Shown here: in pieces, positions 1 through 10,572 of the stretch | Layout of the letters: each line of letters begins with the position of its first letter | Numbering within the stretch: position 1 is the stretch's first letter | From: Cephalotus follicularis | Taxonomy: Eukaryota; Streptophyta; Magnoliopsida; Oxalidales; Cephalotaceae | DNA: 64,000 bases | Assembly (NCBI GenBank): GCA_001972305.1 | Contig: BDDD01000879.1 | Coordinates: 69,262-133,261, forward strand | Reading direction: 5' to 3' | The notes under the pieces: generated by a model | Databases searched by the model: none | What the model was told of the DNA's origin: nothing | Seen by the model: only the letters and a program-made list of their open reading frames with translations | Program-made: the position numbers and the translations under genes

Positions 1-232
1 CATTGGAACCACACTTAGTTTGTGAACCATGACATTCGGGCTGATCCCAGGGACCTCTTCTGCTGACCAGGCAAACATGTCTTTGTTATTTTGGAGGAAT
101 GTTATTAACTCCCCATTCTCCACCTCTCCAAGCTGTGAGCCAACTTGGAAGACTCTCTCTGAGTTGCCCTCTTCTAGGGGCACTTGGATTACGTCTTCAA
201 CAGGCTGTGGACACTCAGGTTCGATGTCCCCC
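1..232 (-). pseudogene. Tat-lineage Ty3/gypsy pol fragment (segment before RT)
   Basis: Read on the minus strand, this stretch is open throughout, with no start codon, and runs off the left window edge. The translation contains FLQNNKDMFAWSAEEVPGI followed by a VMVHKLSV-like stretch. This is the hallmark just upstream of the reverse transcriptase in Tat/Athila-type Ty3/gypsy polyproteins (family knowledge: a D-[MV]-FAW-S-x-E-[DE]-[MV]-PGI motif). The RT proper would lie beyond the left edge. The fragment is in the opposite orientation to the LTR pieces that follow and ends abruptly at about 232, where the 374-bp LTR copy starts. It is therefore a scrap of a different insertion. The overlapping plus-strand ORF at 29-439 is a shadow of it. 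Confidence 0.8.
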
Positions 233-233
233 C

Positions 234-607
234 AAGTAAGTAAGATGCCATTAGTTCTCCATGCCCATGCATGCCTTCTCCATACCCACCAACCAATCAG
301 CCACAAGTCTACGCCAAAACCAATTAACATGTGCTGCACTTCAACACTTCAACCAATCAGCAGCACAATGCAGCAGCCCACGTTTTTCAAGCTTCAACGC
401 CAACAACCCACACAATTCACCAACCTCAGCATTAAATAATAAATTGTTGGTCGGTTACATATGTATATATATATGGCATAGAGCACACACAAACGCCAGA
501 GGAAGAAGGCAGCCTCTCATTCGTATTTTTCTTTCAATTTTCAGTGTAGTTTTAAATATATTTTGTAGCTAGTTCTTTAAGGTTTTTGGGTTAGAACAAA
601 ACCTAGA
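234..607 (+). repeat. Duplicated LTR segment (copy of 1188-1561)
   Basis: These 374 bases are nearly identical to 1188-1561 at a constant offset of 954 bp, with only a handful of substitutions. The segment contains the TATA-like run (TATATATATGGCATAG) and the probable transcription start of LTR A. It is followed directly by a 3'-internal segment and polypurine tract. I infer that it is the remaining promoter/R portion of a 5' LTR joined to the far 3' end of the interior by a large deletion. Confidence 0.8.
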
Positions 608-733
608 TGTGAGTTAGGTTTTTGTTTATGTTCTTGTGTGTGCATTTAGTTTTTATTTTTGGTGTTTGTGTGTTTTCTTGTTTTAGTTTTCCATTTGGTT
701 TGCTTGAGGACAAGCAAAGTTTAAGTATGGGGG
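608..733 (+). other. 3' interior end with polypurine tract of LTR-A element
   Basis: A short T-rich non-coding stretch ends in GAGGACAAGCAAAG and then AAGTATGGGGG, directly before the LTR start TGTTTATTTAGC. The same arrangement precedes LTR B at 15990-16021. The GGACAAGCAAAG...GGGGG signature is what I know from Athila/Tat-group Ty3 elements, so the lineage call rests on this motif rather than on any coding sequence. Confidence 0.65.
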
Positions 734-2202
734 TGTTTATTTAGCATAAAAATGTGTGGTTTTTAAAAAGTTATTTGTTATATTTTTATGCTTGGAATAG
801 ACTACTGTGGTTGTGTTTATTTGATTTTCAGGTATTATGTCAATTATTGCTGAATAAGAGAAAATGGAGATAAAACGCTACTTTTCGAGTGAAAGTGGTT
901 TAAAGTCAAAAATCGGTTAAAGAGTGCACCCACTTAAGCGAGAGAAGTCAAAATTTAAGGCTCGGAAGATATTGAATACTGGACTCATTTTGTTCATAAA
1001 ATTATTTGGAGCACTTTTAGTTCTTGGGCCAATTCATTTTGAAAGTCCGATAAAAAGATATTGTAAGAAAACAAAGGTTGAAATATGTGGAGCCTACTGC
1101 TTGCATCAGCATGACATCACACCTAATTCTTCATCAATGTTTACGCCTGCAATGCAAAGAATTGAAGACATTATGCATGTGTGCATGAAGTAAGTAAGAT
1201 GCCATTAGTTCTCCATGCCCATGCATGCCTTCTCCATACCCACCAACCAATCAGCCACAAGTCTATGCCAAAACCAATTAACATGTGCTGCACTTCAACA
1301 CTTCAACCAATCAGCAGCACAATGCAGCAGCCCACGTTTTTCAAGCTTCAACGCCAACAACCCACACAATTCACCAACCTCAGCATTAAATAATAAATTG
1401 TTGGTCGGTTACATATGTATATATATATGGCATAGAGCACACACAAACGCCAGAGGAAGAAGACAGCCTCTCCTTCGTATTTTTCTTTCAATTTTCAGTG
1501 TAGTTTTCAATATGTTTTGTAGCTAGTTCTTTAAGGTTTTTGGGTTAGAACAAAACCTAGATTGTTATTATTTCAATTCCATCAATAAAAATCCTTGAAT
1601 ATTTTATTTATTCTTTAATTTTTCTGCCTTCGCACACACTTTGTCTGTCTGATTAAAATCCACAAACATCTTTTCGGTGAAGCTGAAAGTTGGTAAATAA
1701 ATGGTGCTTAATTCAATCAACGGAGTCTACTCATACGATTTGTCACAACGAACACACTTCGTATAGACCTAGCATGTCTACTCATACGTCTTGTCATCAC
1801 AGTCGCACTCCGTATCGACCTAGCTGTTGTTGGTTATCAAGGTATGATCGTTTAATTAAAGTGAATTGTTCAATACAATCTATGGTAAGTTTCTATTCCA
1901 AAAAACCAATTTTCATTATATATTTTCTTTAAGTTTTATTTATTGCTTTAATTGGTTTTAATTTGCACGTGTTATTTTTTCGGTTATTTTCAATTATTTT
2001 AGTCTGTTATTTTATTTTATTTATTTATTGCCTGTTTTCAATTATTTTATTATTTTTGCATAATTAGGAGTAGTTTTTGGTAGTTTATCTCAAATTTGGT
2101 ATACTTCGCCTAGGTTGAATAATTTATAACTAGTTTAACGTTTCCCTGCGTTCGACCCGTTACTGCATGATCCGTGCACTTGCGGCTATAAATTTTAAAA
2201 CA
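734..2202 (+). mobile_element. Athila/Tat-like LTR (copy A)
   Basis: This LTR of about 1.47 kb starts TGTTTATTTAGCATAAAAATG after a polypurine tract and ends near CTATAAATTTTAAAACA. Its first part aligns with copy C (14395 on). Its start and its R/U5 part (1560-2202, with the AATAAAAATCC poly(A)-type region and CTACTCATACG repeats) align with copy B (16022-17625). A TATA-like run lies at about 1418-1430. No ORF in it has a recognisable product. CTACTCATACG followed by CGTATAGACC-like inverted segments recur at 1729-1830. Confidence 0.7.
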
Positions 2203-3309
2203 TTTTTTTATTGAACAAAAAGGAAAGAGAAGTAAAGGCAAAGGAAGTGTGCCAGAGCTCGCCAATTCCGGGTAGGTCCTACTACCTACTCTGTGTTTGA
2301 CTGTTGTGTGCATTGTTATGAAATGTGATTGCTCTGCCTAGGATTAAAAGAATGATGTCATGGTAGAATAAATGAACTGGGTTAATGTTCTTTCCATAAG
2401 CCCGACGTCGTGTATATTATATAGATATGGTAACAGTACATCATGCGTATGTCCATGTTATGCGCCAACATGCTGAGCTCTCCACAGCAGGCATCTTGAG
2501 CACGCCTTCCATGCGCTACGCATGTCTTGGCGGAGGTGACCTGCTTTGGAGCATGCTATATACCGGGGATGCCATGCGTCCGAGCAGGCAGAGAGGAGCA
2601 TACCATGGCGCCGTACAGTGAATGCCCGAGGAGCCAATGCGTAATGGCCATGCGCCAAGGTGCCACGCATGCGTCCTAGCATGCATATGCCCGAGCTCGC
2701 CATTGCCCGAGCAAGCACCCCATGCATGCGTCCGAGCATGCATGTATCCAAGGTGGCTTGCTCCCAAGCAGTACACCATGCACCTGAGCTGAGTGTCCAA
2801 CCATGCATACACCCAAATAGAGATGGCGCCAGGAATGAAAACACATGCGCCCGAGGTGTCCATGTGTCGAGATGGTATGATCCTGAGCATGCCATGGTGA
2901 TTGAGCACTCCCATGCCATGCCTGAGGTGCAATGACACCGAGCAGTGATTGTCCGAGGAGCATGCCCACGTATGTGCCAAATGATACGTCCAACCCTGCT
3001 AGTGCCATGGGTGCGCCATAACCACCTATGCATGCCAAGGCGTCGGGGACACAAAGTGTCAAGGACGCACTAGTGACTTGCTAAGTGCTGAGCTCCCCCT
3101 AGAGCATGCATCCGTGCATGTGGCGCCATGATGATTGTGTTAGATATAGTGACCCGACAAGCCATTAGATAGGTTGTCATATTATATCTTATATTGTATG
3201 AAACAATCTTATTCCTTGTATATATATGATGCGTGCTAATTTTGTTATGGCTATATCACTTGTGTTTTATCACTTAATTGAAGTAGTTTATTATTTACCT
3301 GCTTACACT
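2203..3309. other. GC-rich LTR-like debris with CATGC/CCGAG repeats
   Basis: There is no believable gene. 2240-2320 contains CCGGGTAGGTCCTACTACC, which resembles the CCCCAGGTAGGTTACTCC segment in the T1/N2 LTRs (35011, 42040, 43311). 2420-3130 is GC-rich and saturated with CATGCGTCCGAG-type words, like 12460-12960 in solo LTR L and the minisatellites of the T1/N2 LTRs. I infer an eroded fragment of a related chromovirus LTR. The overlapping open frames here (up to 198 codons) follow from low stop density in this composition. 3140-3309 is AT-rich with nothing recognisable. Confidence 0.4.
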
Positions 3310-3336
3310 TGTGATGCCCTGACATAAGGTTTGATG

Positions 3337-4266
3337 CCGATATTACAAGATATAATTGCTCAATTCAGTGAGAACAAGAAAATAGCTTAAAGTGTGAAGA
3401 GAGAGCTTTTTGAATGAACTTTGAATTTGATTTGATCTTTGTATGTTTGCTTTGCTTGATCTTTGTATGTATGATATTCTCCTTCTTTTTCTGAGGTTTC
3501 AGTCTTCCTTTTATAGCCATAAAAGGTTTGTAGCCGTTGCATGAATTATAAAAGCTTTTTGATTAAAGAATGTGTAGTTGCAATCTTTGATTTTTGTCTC
3601 TGCTGGTATAAAGACGTAAACTTCTTTAAAAAGGAGTCGATGTCATTGTAGCTGATAGCCGTTGGTAGTGCTTGTACTAGCCGTTCCTGGTTTCCCGGGT
3701 CTTGTTTATTTAAAAAGGCATCGACTTCTTTCAAAAGGCGTAGATGTCTTTTCTGGGAAATCTCCAGGTATTGAAGCTTTGAACATCACATCGACTTCTT
3801 CTGTGGGAGTCGATGCATTTTCTGGGAAATGCAGGTTGCTCTAGAAAGGCGTCGATGTCCATGGAAAGGCGTCGATGTCTTTCGTACGAACGTCGATGTC
3901 TTTACTAATAAGCATCGATGTCATTGCTCGAAAAAGTCCTGTAACTTTGGCACCTAAAGACGTCGATGTCTTTCAGATAGGGATCGACTTCTTTGGTACG
4001 GACGTCGATGTCTTTGCCTGTAAGAGTCGATGTCTTTATGTGAATTTGTCCTGTAACTTCTGGCATGAAAGGCATCGATGTCTTCTTGGAAGGCGTCGGT
4101 GTCTTTCTGTACGGACGTCGATGTTATTCCTTGAAAGTCGATGTCTTCTTCTGCATATGGTATTTTTGCTTTGATATTGATCTTGTAATTCTTTGCACAT
4201 TTAAGTAGACTTGTCAAATGCAAATATGTTATCATCAAAACAAGGATTGAGACTAAATCGTCAACA
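3337..4266 (-). repeat. Sire 3' LTR
   Basis: Minus-strand LTR starting TGTTGACG (4266 downward) and ending at about 3337, where the 5' copy has CCA. It is paired with 10573-11502 at equal length. Half of it consists of the phased TCGA palindromes listed separately. The short plus-strand ORFs at 3662-4174 are palindrome-array artefacts that recur in the other LTR. Confidence 0.9.
3630..4145. repeat. Phased TCGA palindrome array in Sire 3' LTR
   Basis: Roughly 18 copies of (G/A)(A/T)CGA(T/C)GTC, often inside GGCGTCGATGTCTTT. TCGA positions include 3721, 3791, 3810, 3852, 3872, 3893, 3915, 3963, 3984, 4005, 4027, 4075, 4118 and 4138, with degenerate units at 3741 (TAGA) and 4096 (TCGG). Steps are typically 19-22 bp. 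The spacer sequence varies while the core and the spacing stay. Confidence 0.85.
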
Positions 4267-4810
4267 ATCTCCCCCTTTTTGATGATGACAAAAATTTGCT
4301 CAAAAAGGCAAGAATTAAAGTAATACCAATTTAAAAATATAAGTGAATATCAACTAGAGATATCTTGCAAGGATCATATTGAGTGTGCAATATTCAAATG
4401 AGTCATAAGTTTTGCTTCCTTGAACAATTTCTCCAATATATATAAGCCTTTTCTCCAAGTTAACATTAACTTTTGAGCTTAAGCTCTAAACTTCCCTTTT
4501 GTTCTCCCCCTTTGACACTAACATATATTTTGAGCTTATTCTCCCCCTTTTTTGTATAGCATCAAAAAGTACTACAAAAGGCAGAAAACGTTAGCTCCCC
4601 CTTAATATAAGGAAGGGTGAAAAGAGTGAGTATAGGCATTATGCATAAAAATATCAAAGTATCGGCAATGAATATAATTATTGGCAATAATTGAGAAAAC
4701 TCATTCATTCAACACAACTGTATCATAAATCGAAAACATAAACATTAATTCACAACATCATTTCATGAACACTTAAACATTTCATTAATATCATAAAAGT
4801 ATTGACATCA
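4267..4810 (-). other. 3' non-coding region with multiplied polypurine tracts
   Basis: The plus strand carries TCTCCCCCTTTT-type runs at about 4268-4281, 4503-4513, 4539-4553 and 4594-4602, which are A/G-rich GGGGGAGA tracts in the element's own sense. The one at 4268 is adjacent to the LTR and would be the priming tract. Repeated polypurine tracts upstream of the 3' LTR are a reported peculiarity of Sireviruses. The rest is AT-rich and non-coding. Confidence 0.75.
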
Positions 4811-4898
4811 TTGTCTTTTACAAACAAGAATTTCATAAAGGAAATACAAATGAACATCAAGGTTCATTAAAAACAACAACAAAAATAGCAGCAAACAA

Positions 4899-5402
4899 TC
4901 AAGAGGTAGCAGGAGGGGTATTGGAATCGGATGATTCATCGCCTTCATCGCCCGAAGTTTCTTCGCAACGATCGATAGTCTTGGAGTCGGCAAGCTTACG
5001 TTCCATTCTTTTAAGACACCTCTTAAAGACTCTTAGATCGTAGTAGACGGTGTCATCAACATTTTCGTATTCGGAATGAAGTATTTTATGATCGTTCTCC
5101 AATCTACCGAGTCGCGTGTTGACTTGCTTAAATTTATCATCAAGCGAGGCTTGCATGGAAGCAAATTGAGAACGCATGAACTCCATCATCCTGTCATAAT
5201 CGGTGGTGGATGAGGAGCTTTGAGCTTGAGGAGGAGCAGGGGCAGCTTCTCCTTGAGCTTCCCAAGGAGGGTTCTCTTCTTGCTCTTCAATAGCAATCCT
5301 AGGCCCTTGATCCACTTTGGGGCAATTGGTCCAGATAACTTCCTGTTTCTTCCACCCCATCCGATTCAAAGTACTCTTATTGTATGTGTCTTCTTTCTTC
5401 AA
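4899..5402 (-). pseudogene. Sire extra ORF, C-terminal part (coiled-coil tail)
   Basis: 167 codons on the minus strand, in a different frame from the upstream 5399-6268 ORF. The frame continues upstream past its first Met as an in-frame Lys-rich stretch, so I read it as the C-terminal half of one ORF split by a frameshift near 5400-5430. Residues 70-140 are heptad-like and charged (MMEFMRSQFASMQASL and following), with an acidic Ser/Asp/Glu-rich end. The N-terminal part has DTYNKSTLNRMGW, a stretch I associate with the plant retroelement protein often labelled 'putative plant transposon protein'. No membrane segment is visible, so an envelope role is not supported. Confidence 0.65.
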
Positions 5403-6268
5403 CTTGGTTGCAATCTCTCTTCTAGCCGAATATGAAAGTGTTGCAAGACTTTGGTGAGAATGGATCCGAAAGGGAGTACGGATTTCTTTTGTGAGAATGC
5501 TCTAACCATAGTCTTGAGCATAAGGAGAGGAAAACAAAACTCAATTTTGGATAGGATGCACCACATAAGAAAAACTTGCATCCTAGACAATTTTGCATAC
5601 CCTCCACCGGTGGGTAAAAATTGATGTACAATGAGATGGTGGAGAAATCTATGATCTACTGACAATCGATTTGTGGTTAGTGCCATATTTGGATGTACAT
5701 TTGGATCGTTAGGGTACAAAATCGACAAAATTTGGTTAGGGTGAAAACCCTCAACCTCCGGCCACTTTTTGTGTTCAAACACATATAGACTGGTGTGTGG
5801 AATATGTAAAATAGAAGCTAGAATCCTAGCATCTAGATAGATCATTTCTCCTTTAACAGAAGAAGAGAGGGCAAATTCCTCATTTTGGTTAGAAACCATC
5901 CTAAGGTTAGAATAAAATTCCTTGACCAATTTGATGTAAAAAGGGTCAGAAATTTGTACTAGGGGAATGAGATGGAGGTCCTCTAACCAAGATACAAATG
6001 AAAACTTGGAGGAACAGAAATTTAAGTCAATATTTCTGCCTCCCATGACTCTTTTGTCAACAAAAGCTACACTTCTCAAAGGAATAAGGGCTTGCTCTTC
6101 GGATTCGGAAGCCGATTGGAGAGCAGGGTCGGGAGAAGGTTCTCTGATCTCAAGCCTCTGCTTTTTAGCAGATTTCGGAGGCTGAGAGGATGAGGCACCC
6201 TTCTTTTTGCCACCCTGTTTTGTCCTGACCATTTTATCGAACAGATGGTGTGCACAAGAGAAATACAC
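5399..6268 (-). pseudogene. Sire extra ORF, N-terminal part
   Basis: 289 codons between pol and the 3' LTR, the place where Sire elements carry an additional (historically 'env-like') ORF. The likely natural start is the internal Met that begins MVRTKQGGKKKGASSS, giving a basic Lys-rich leader. A globular domain follows, with WLEDL, EFYSNL, GEMIYLD and WPEVEGFHPNQIL-type stretches seen in plant-retroelement-only domain families. It ends by frameshift at about 5420 and the next ORF takes over. No signal peptide or transmembrane helix. Function unknown; a nucleic-acid or capsid partner role is speculation. Confidence 0.65.
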
Positions 6269-6809
6269 AGAGAATGATAAAAACGGATGATTTGGACGAC
6301 ACGAAAACAGTTGTTGAGGATGGATAAGGAATCAGGGAATGTATTTCGACCAAATAAAATGATTTTTGAAGAAAAACGAAAAGAGAAAAAAAATTTGAAA
6401 TCTCAGAAATGGAGGTAAAGTGAAGAAATGAACATGAGGTCGACTTTTTATGAAGAAGTCGATTTCTGAGTAAAAGACGTCGACGTGATTAAAAAAGAGG
6501 TCGACGCGTTCTTTAAAATAGAGCTACAAAAACGGTACGTTTTGAAAAGCATCGACGCGATTTAAAAGTAGTCGACGTGTTTAAAAGAGATCGATGTTTT
6601 TCAAAAAGAATCGACGAGATTTTCATAAGTCAGAATTTTTCCATAAAAGAAGTCGACGTTATTTTATAAAGCATAGAATTTCCAGAAAAGAAGTAGACTC
6701 TTTTGTAAAACAGAACAGAAAAATCAAGCAAAAATAGAGCAAAAACTGAAAATCAAACATCATATCAAATATGCATTCAATCAAACATATCATTCAGACA
6801 TCATAAACA
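6269..6809. repeat. Spacer between Sire pol and extra ORF, with phased TCGA palindromes
   Basis: No coding sequence. 6437-6700 repeats GTCGAC/ATCGA cores at 6440, 6459, 6480, 6501, 6552, 6572, 6591, 6611 and 6653, with a degenerate TAGA near 6694. Steps are 19-21 bp, with 42 and 41 where one unit is missing. The same core and step as in the LTRs appears here in the interior of the same element, upstream of the extra ORF. That position would suit a promoter or splice-control region, which is inference. Confidence 0.75.
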
Positions 6810-9317
6810 TCATTCAATCTCACATAAACCTAATTCTCCTCTAAACTTAGAAAAAGTGTTCTCATCTAAGGGTTTTGTGAAAATGTTCGCGACTTGTTCT
6901 TCGGTCGGGACGAAAACTAGTTCTATATCACCCTTTTCAATATGGTCTTTAATGAAGTGATATCTAATGTCTATGTGCTTGGTTCTTGAGTGATGAACTG
7001 GATTTTTCCCTAAGCAAATAGCACTAGTGTTATCACACAAAATTGGTACTTTTTCAATAGTAAACCCATAATCAAGGAGTTGTTGCTTCATCCACATTAC
7101 TTGTGCGCAACAACTGCCTGCGGCAATGTATTCAGTTTCGGTAGTTGAAAGAGCTACTGAATTTTGTTTCTTGCTAAACCAAGAAACGAACATATTGCCT
7201 AAGAATTGACAAGTACCACTTGTGCTCTTTCTATCCACTTTATATCCTCCGAAATCGACATTGGAGTAAGTGTGTAGGTCAAATGATGATTTCCTAGGAT
7301 ACCATAATCCTAAGGTCGGTGTATATGCTAAATATTTGAAAATGCGTTTTACGGCATGCAAATGTGATTCTTTGGGACAAGCTTGAAATCTAGCACACAA
7401 ACAAACACTAAACAATATATCCGGCCTACTTGCCGTTAAATAGAGCAAAGATCCTATCATACTCCTATATAGTTTTTGATCGATTGACTTACCTTGCTCA
7501 TATTTGTCAAGCTTTGTTGTTGTGCTCATGGGTGTCTTGTTCTTTTTAGCACTCTCCATCCCAAATTTCTTAAGTAAGTCCTTGACATACTTTGATTGAT
7601 TGATGAAGATGCCTTCCTCCAATTGTTTGACTTGAAGTCCGAGGAAATAATCGAGCTCACCCATCATGCTCATTTCGAATTCCACCTGTATAATCTTAGC
7701 AAAGTTCTTGCACAAGTTTTTGTTAGTAGAACCGAATATGATATCATCTACATATACTTGAACAATCAAAATTTCATTATTGACAGATTTTGTAAAAAAA
7801 GTAATGTCAATAGTGCCTCTTTTAAAACCATTTTCAAGTAAGTATCCACTAAGCTTTTCATACCAAGCTCTTGGAGCTTGTTTTAGTCCATATAAAGCCT
7901 TTGAAAGCTTAAAAACATGATTGGGATAATGAGGGCTTTCAAACCCGGGAGGTTGTTCCACATATACTTCCTCCTTTATTAACCCATTTAAAAAAGCACT
8001 TTTGACATCCATTTGAAAAAGGGTAAAATCTTTAAAAGATGCATATGCAAGCAACATGCGAATTGATTCTAATCTTGCTACTGATGCATAAGATTCATCA
8101 AAGTCAATTCCCTCTTCTTGGGAATAACCCTTACCCACAAGTCTAGCCTTGTTCCTAATTACAATACCTTGGTCATCTACCTTATTCCTATAAACCCATT
8201 TTGTATCTATTATATTTTGATTGCTAGGTCTAGGTACTAGGTTCCATACTTTACTCCTGTCAAATTGGTTCAATTCCTCTTGCATGGCATTGATCCAATT
8301 TACATCTTTTTCGGCCTCATTTATATTTTTAGGTTCGATTTGAGATAGAAAAGCAATATAATTATGATTAATGCTACTTCTAGTAGAAACACCTAATCTA
8401 GGGTTACCTATAATAGCTTCATGAGGATGTCCTCTTACCACCTTCAAGGTTTGATCATGAAGAGCTTCTTGATAGTCTTCTTGAGGTGCATCTCCTTCGG
8501 TAGTTTCCTCCCTTTTAGCTTCATCTATATTAATCTTGCTAACACCATTTTCAATGAAATCTACACAATCATCAACATTAACTTCTTGTGGAAGTTTAGG
8601 GTTAGATTCATCAAAAATAACATGCATTGATTCTTCAACTAATAGAGTTCTTTTGTTAAAACATCTATAAGCCCTACTAGTGGAAGAATAACCAAGAAAT
8701 ATGTCTTCGTCGACTTTTGAGTCGAATTTTCCAAGATGCTCTTTTCCATTATTGTGGATAAAGCACTTGCATCCGAAGGTGTGAAAATAACTAATGTTAG
8801 GCTTTCTCCCCCTCCATAACTCATATGGAGTCTTTTTGAGAATATGCCTAATTGATATGCGATTAAGAATATAACATGAAGTATTTATTGCTTCAGCCAA
8901 AAAGTATTTTGGTAAATTATTTTCATTCAAAAGTGTTCTACACATTTCTTGTAGAGTTCTATTTTTCCTTTCAACAACCCCATTTTGTTGAGGTGTTCTA
9001 GGAGTGGAGAACTCATGAATAAAACCGTTTTCATTACAAAAGTTTTCAAACAAATGATTTTCAAACTCCTTTCCATGATCACTTCTAATTTTAGAAATTG
9101 AAGTGTCTTTTTCATTTTGAACGATTTTACAAAAAATTAAAAATTCTTTAAAAGATTCACTTTTGTGGGCTAAGAAAATAGTCCATGTATATCTAGAAAA
9201 ATCGTCTACAATGACCATGGCATAAGATTTTCCTCCTAGGCTTCTAATATCTATTGGTCCAAATAAGTCTATATGTAAAAGTTGTAAAGGTCTAGTTGTA
9301 GATACAATGTTCTTACT
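6810..9317 (-). pseudogene. Sire pol: integrase core, reverse transcriptase, RNase H
   Basis: An open frame of about 835 codons on the minus strand that follows an in-frame TAA at about 9315-9317; its first Met is at 9218. In order: the integrase core (DLFGP..., then VDDFSRYTW, and [15 protein letters not shown] with the catalytic Glu region), a [15 protein letters not shown] region, catalytic YVDDIIFGS intact, [14 protein letters not shown], and an RNase H region. RNase H reads [17 protein letters not shown], where the family normally has a D-A-D motif, so one catalytic Asp is probably lost. It ends [18 protein letters not shown], as copia pol does. This is the longest uninterrupted retroelement reading frame in the window, which suggests a comparatively recent insertion. 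Confidence 0.92.
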
Positions 9318-9845
9318 TTAAAAAGAGGCTCTAGTTTGTTTACCATATTGGCATGCATCACAAACTCTATCTTTTTCAAAGCTAATCTTAGGTAGTCCTT
9401 TAACTAGTTCATGTTTCAAAAGTTTTGAAATGGTTGACATTCCTACATGACCTAATCTTCTATGCCATATCCAACTATCATCATTCATGGAAACTAAGCA
9501 TTTAATATTAACTAAGTCATATATGTCTACTACATATACATTTCCATGCCTATGTTCAATAAATTTTACTTGACCACTATTTATGTCTATGACTTTGCAT
9601 AGGCCCTTTTCAAAAGTGACCTTACAATCTTTGTCACATAATTGACTTATGCTCAATAGATTGTGCTTGAGTCCATCAACGAATAGCACATTGTGAATAG
9701 AAGTTTTGAGATTACCTATGGAGCCAACACCTTTGATTTTTCCTTTTGCATTGTCTCCGAAAGTTACTTCTCCTCCTTCTTTTGATTCATATTTGACGAA
9801 GAGACTCTTGTCACCCGTCATATGCTTGGAGCATCCACTATCCAA
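9318..9845 (-). pseudogene. Sire pol: aspartic protease and integrase zinc domain
   Basis: 175 codons starting at MDSGCSKHMTGD, the copia protease active site (D-S-G), through FVDGLKHNLLSISQLCD, to the GAG-pre-integrase region ([11 protein letters not shown] with the zinc H..H..C..C ending [13 protein letters not shown]). The TAA directly after ASF is the only break between this part and the integrase core. 9846-10078 continues the same polyprotein upstream in broken frames (it holds KTQWYLDSG and WVPKGTILTNPKGP-type text), joining gag to pol. Confidence 0.88.
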
Positions 9846-10078
9846 GTACCATTGTGTTTTCTTGGATAATGCCTTTAAGCAAACCTACAAACACCAATTT
9901 CAAATTTTTGTTTGAGGTACCCAACAAATCTTGGGTCCTTTAGGGTTAGTCAAAATGGTTCCTTTGGGAACCCAACTTCTTTTAATTCTAGAGAAGTTCA
10001 AATCATTGAGTACATTTTGTTTATAAAATCATGATGTAGAAGTATGGCCGTATTTACCACAAACATTGCAAGATACAA

Positions 10079-10570
10079 CTACATGTCTTTTATGCACATT
10101 ATTTCTTCTATGAAAGCAAGATGAAAATGCATGACCATATTTACCACAATGTGTACACATGATATTTTCTTACTCATGGCATTTTTCTTATGATAACATT
10201 GTGAGTGTGTGTGTCCATGTTTTCCACAATAATCACACATGGTTTTCTTTCTAATCTTGGCCTTATAAACCTTTTCTTTTTCAATTTTCTCCTTTCTATC
10301 GAAGAACGTTTGATAAAGCTTGACATTATTCATTTCTTCAAATCCTAGTCCCGCTTTATCAAATACGCATCTTTGCATCCCAAGAAGTTTTTCAAGCGTC
10401 TCACTACTATTAGAGAACTTTGAAAAGGTTTTCTTTAAGGCGTCTATCTCCTCCTTGAGAATTTTGTTCTCCTTTACAAGGTAAGCTATTTCATTTTCAA
10501 GGAGGTCTACCTCAATTTCATTTGAGGTTTCTTCCTTAGCCAATTTTAGTTCATCATTTTCATATGTCAA
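10079..10570 (-). pseudogene. Sire gag, C-terminal half (coiled coil and zinc knuckles)
   Basis: 163 codons. Residues 1-65 are a long Lys/Glu/Leu coiled coil and about 105-120 is a CCHC knuckle (CDYCGKHGHTHSQCY). A frameshift near 10165 then moves the reading: in the next frame two further CxxCGKxGH knuckles appear at about 10050-10160. The array of three knuckles fits Sire gag. The N-terminal capsid half is absent because the 5' LTR is joined directly at 10570-10573. The listed Met is therefore only the first Met left after truncation. Confidence 0.82.
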
Positions 10571-10572
10571 TA

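Noticed and set aside
2458..3054. 198-codon minus-strand ORF, with overlapping ORFs on both strands
   Set aside because: CATGC/CCGAG-repeat composition with few stop codons. Several frames are open at once and none resembles a protein family.
3330..3340. Target duplication for the Sire element
   Set aside because: Right flank GTGTC has no convincing partner at 3330-3338. The exact left LTR edge is uncertain (GCC where the other LTR has TGG).
3630..4145. Regularly spaced short repeats as a possible CRISPR array
   Set aside because: The conserved part is only a 6-10 bp palindrome at 20-22 bp steps, inside an LTR of a plant retroelement. No repeat of CRISPR length and no cas genes.
4899..6268. 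Extra Sire ORF as an envelope gene
   Set aside because: No signal peptide, transmembrane helix or furin-like site is visible. The position alone does not support an envelope function.
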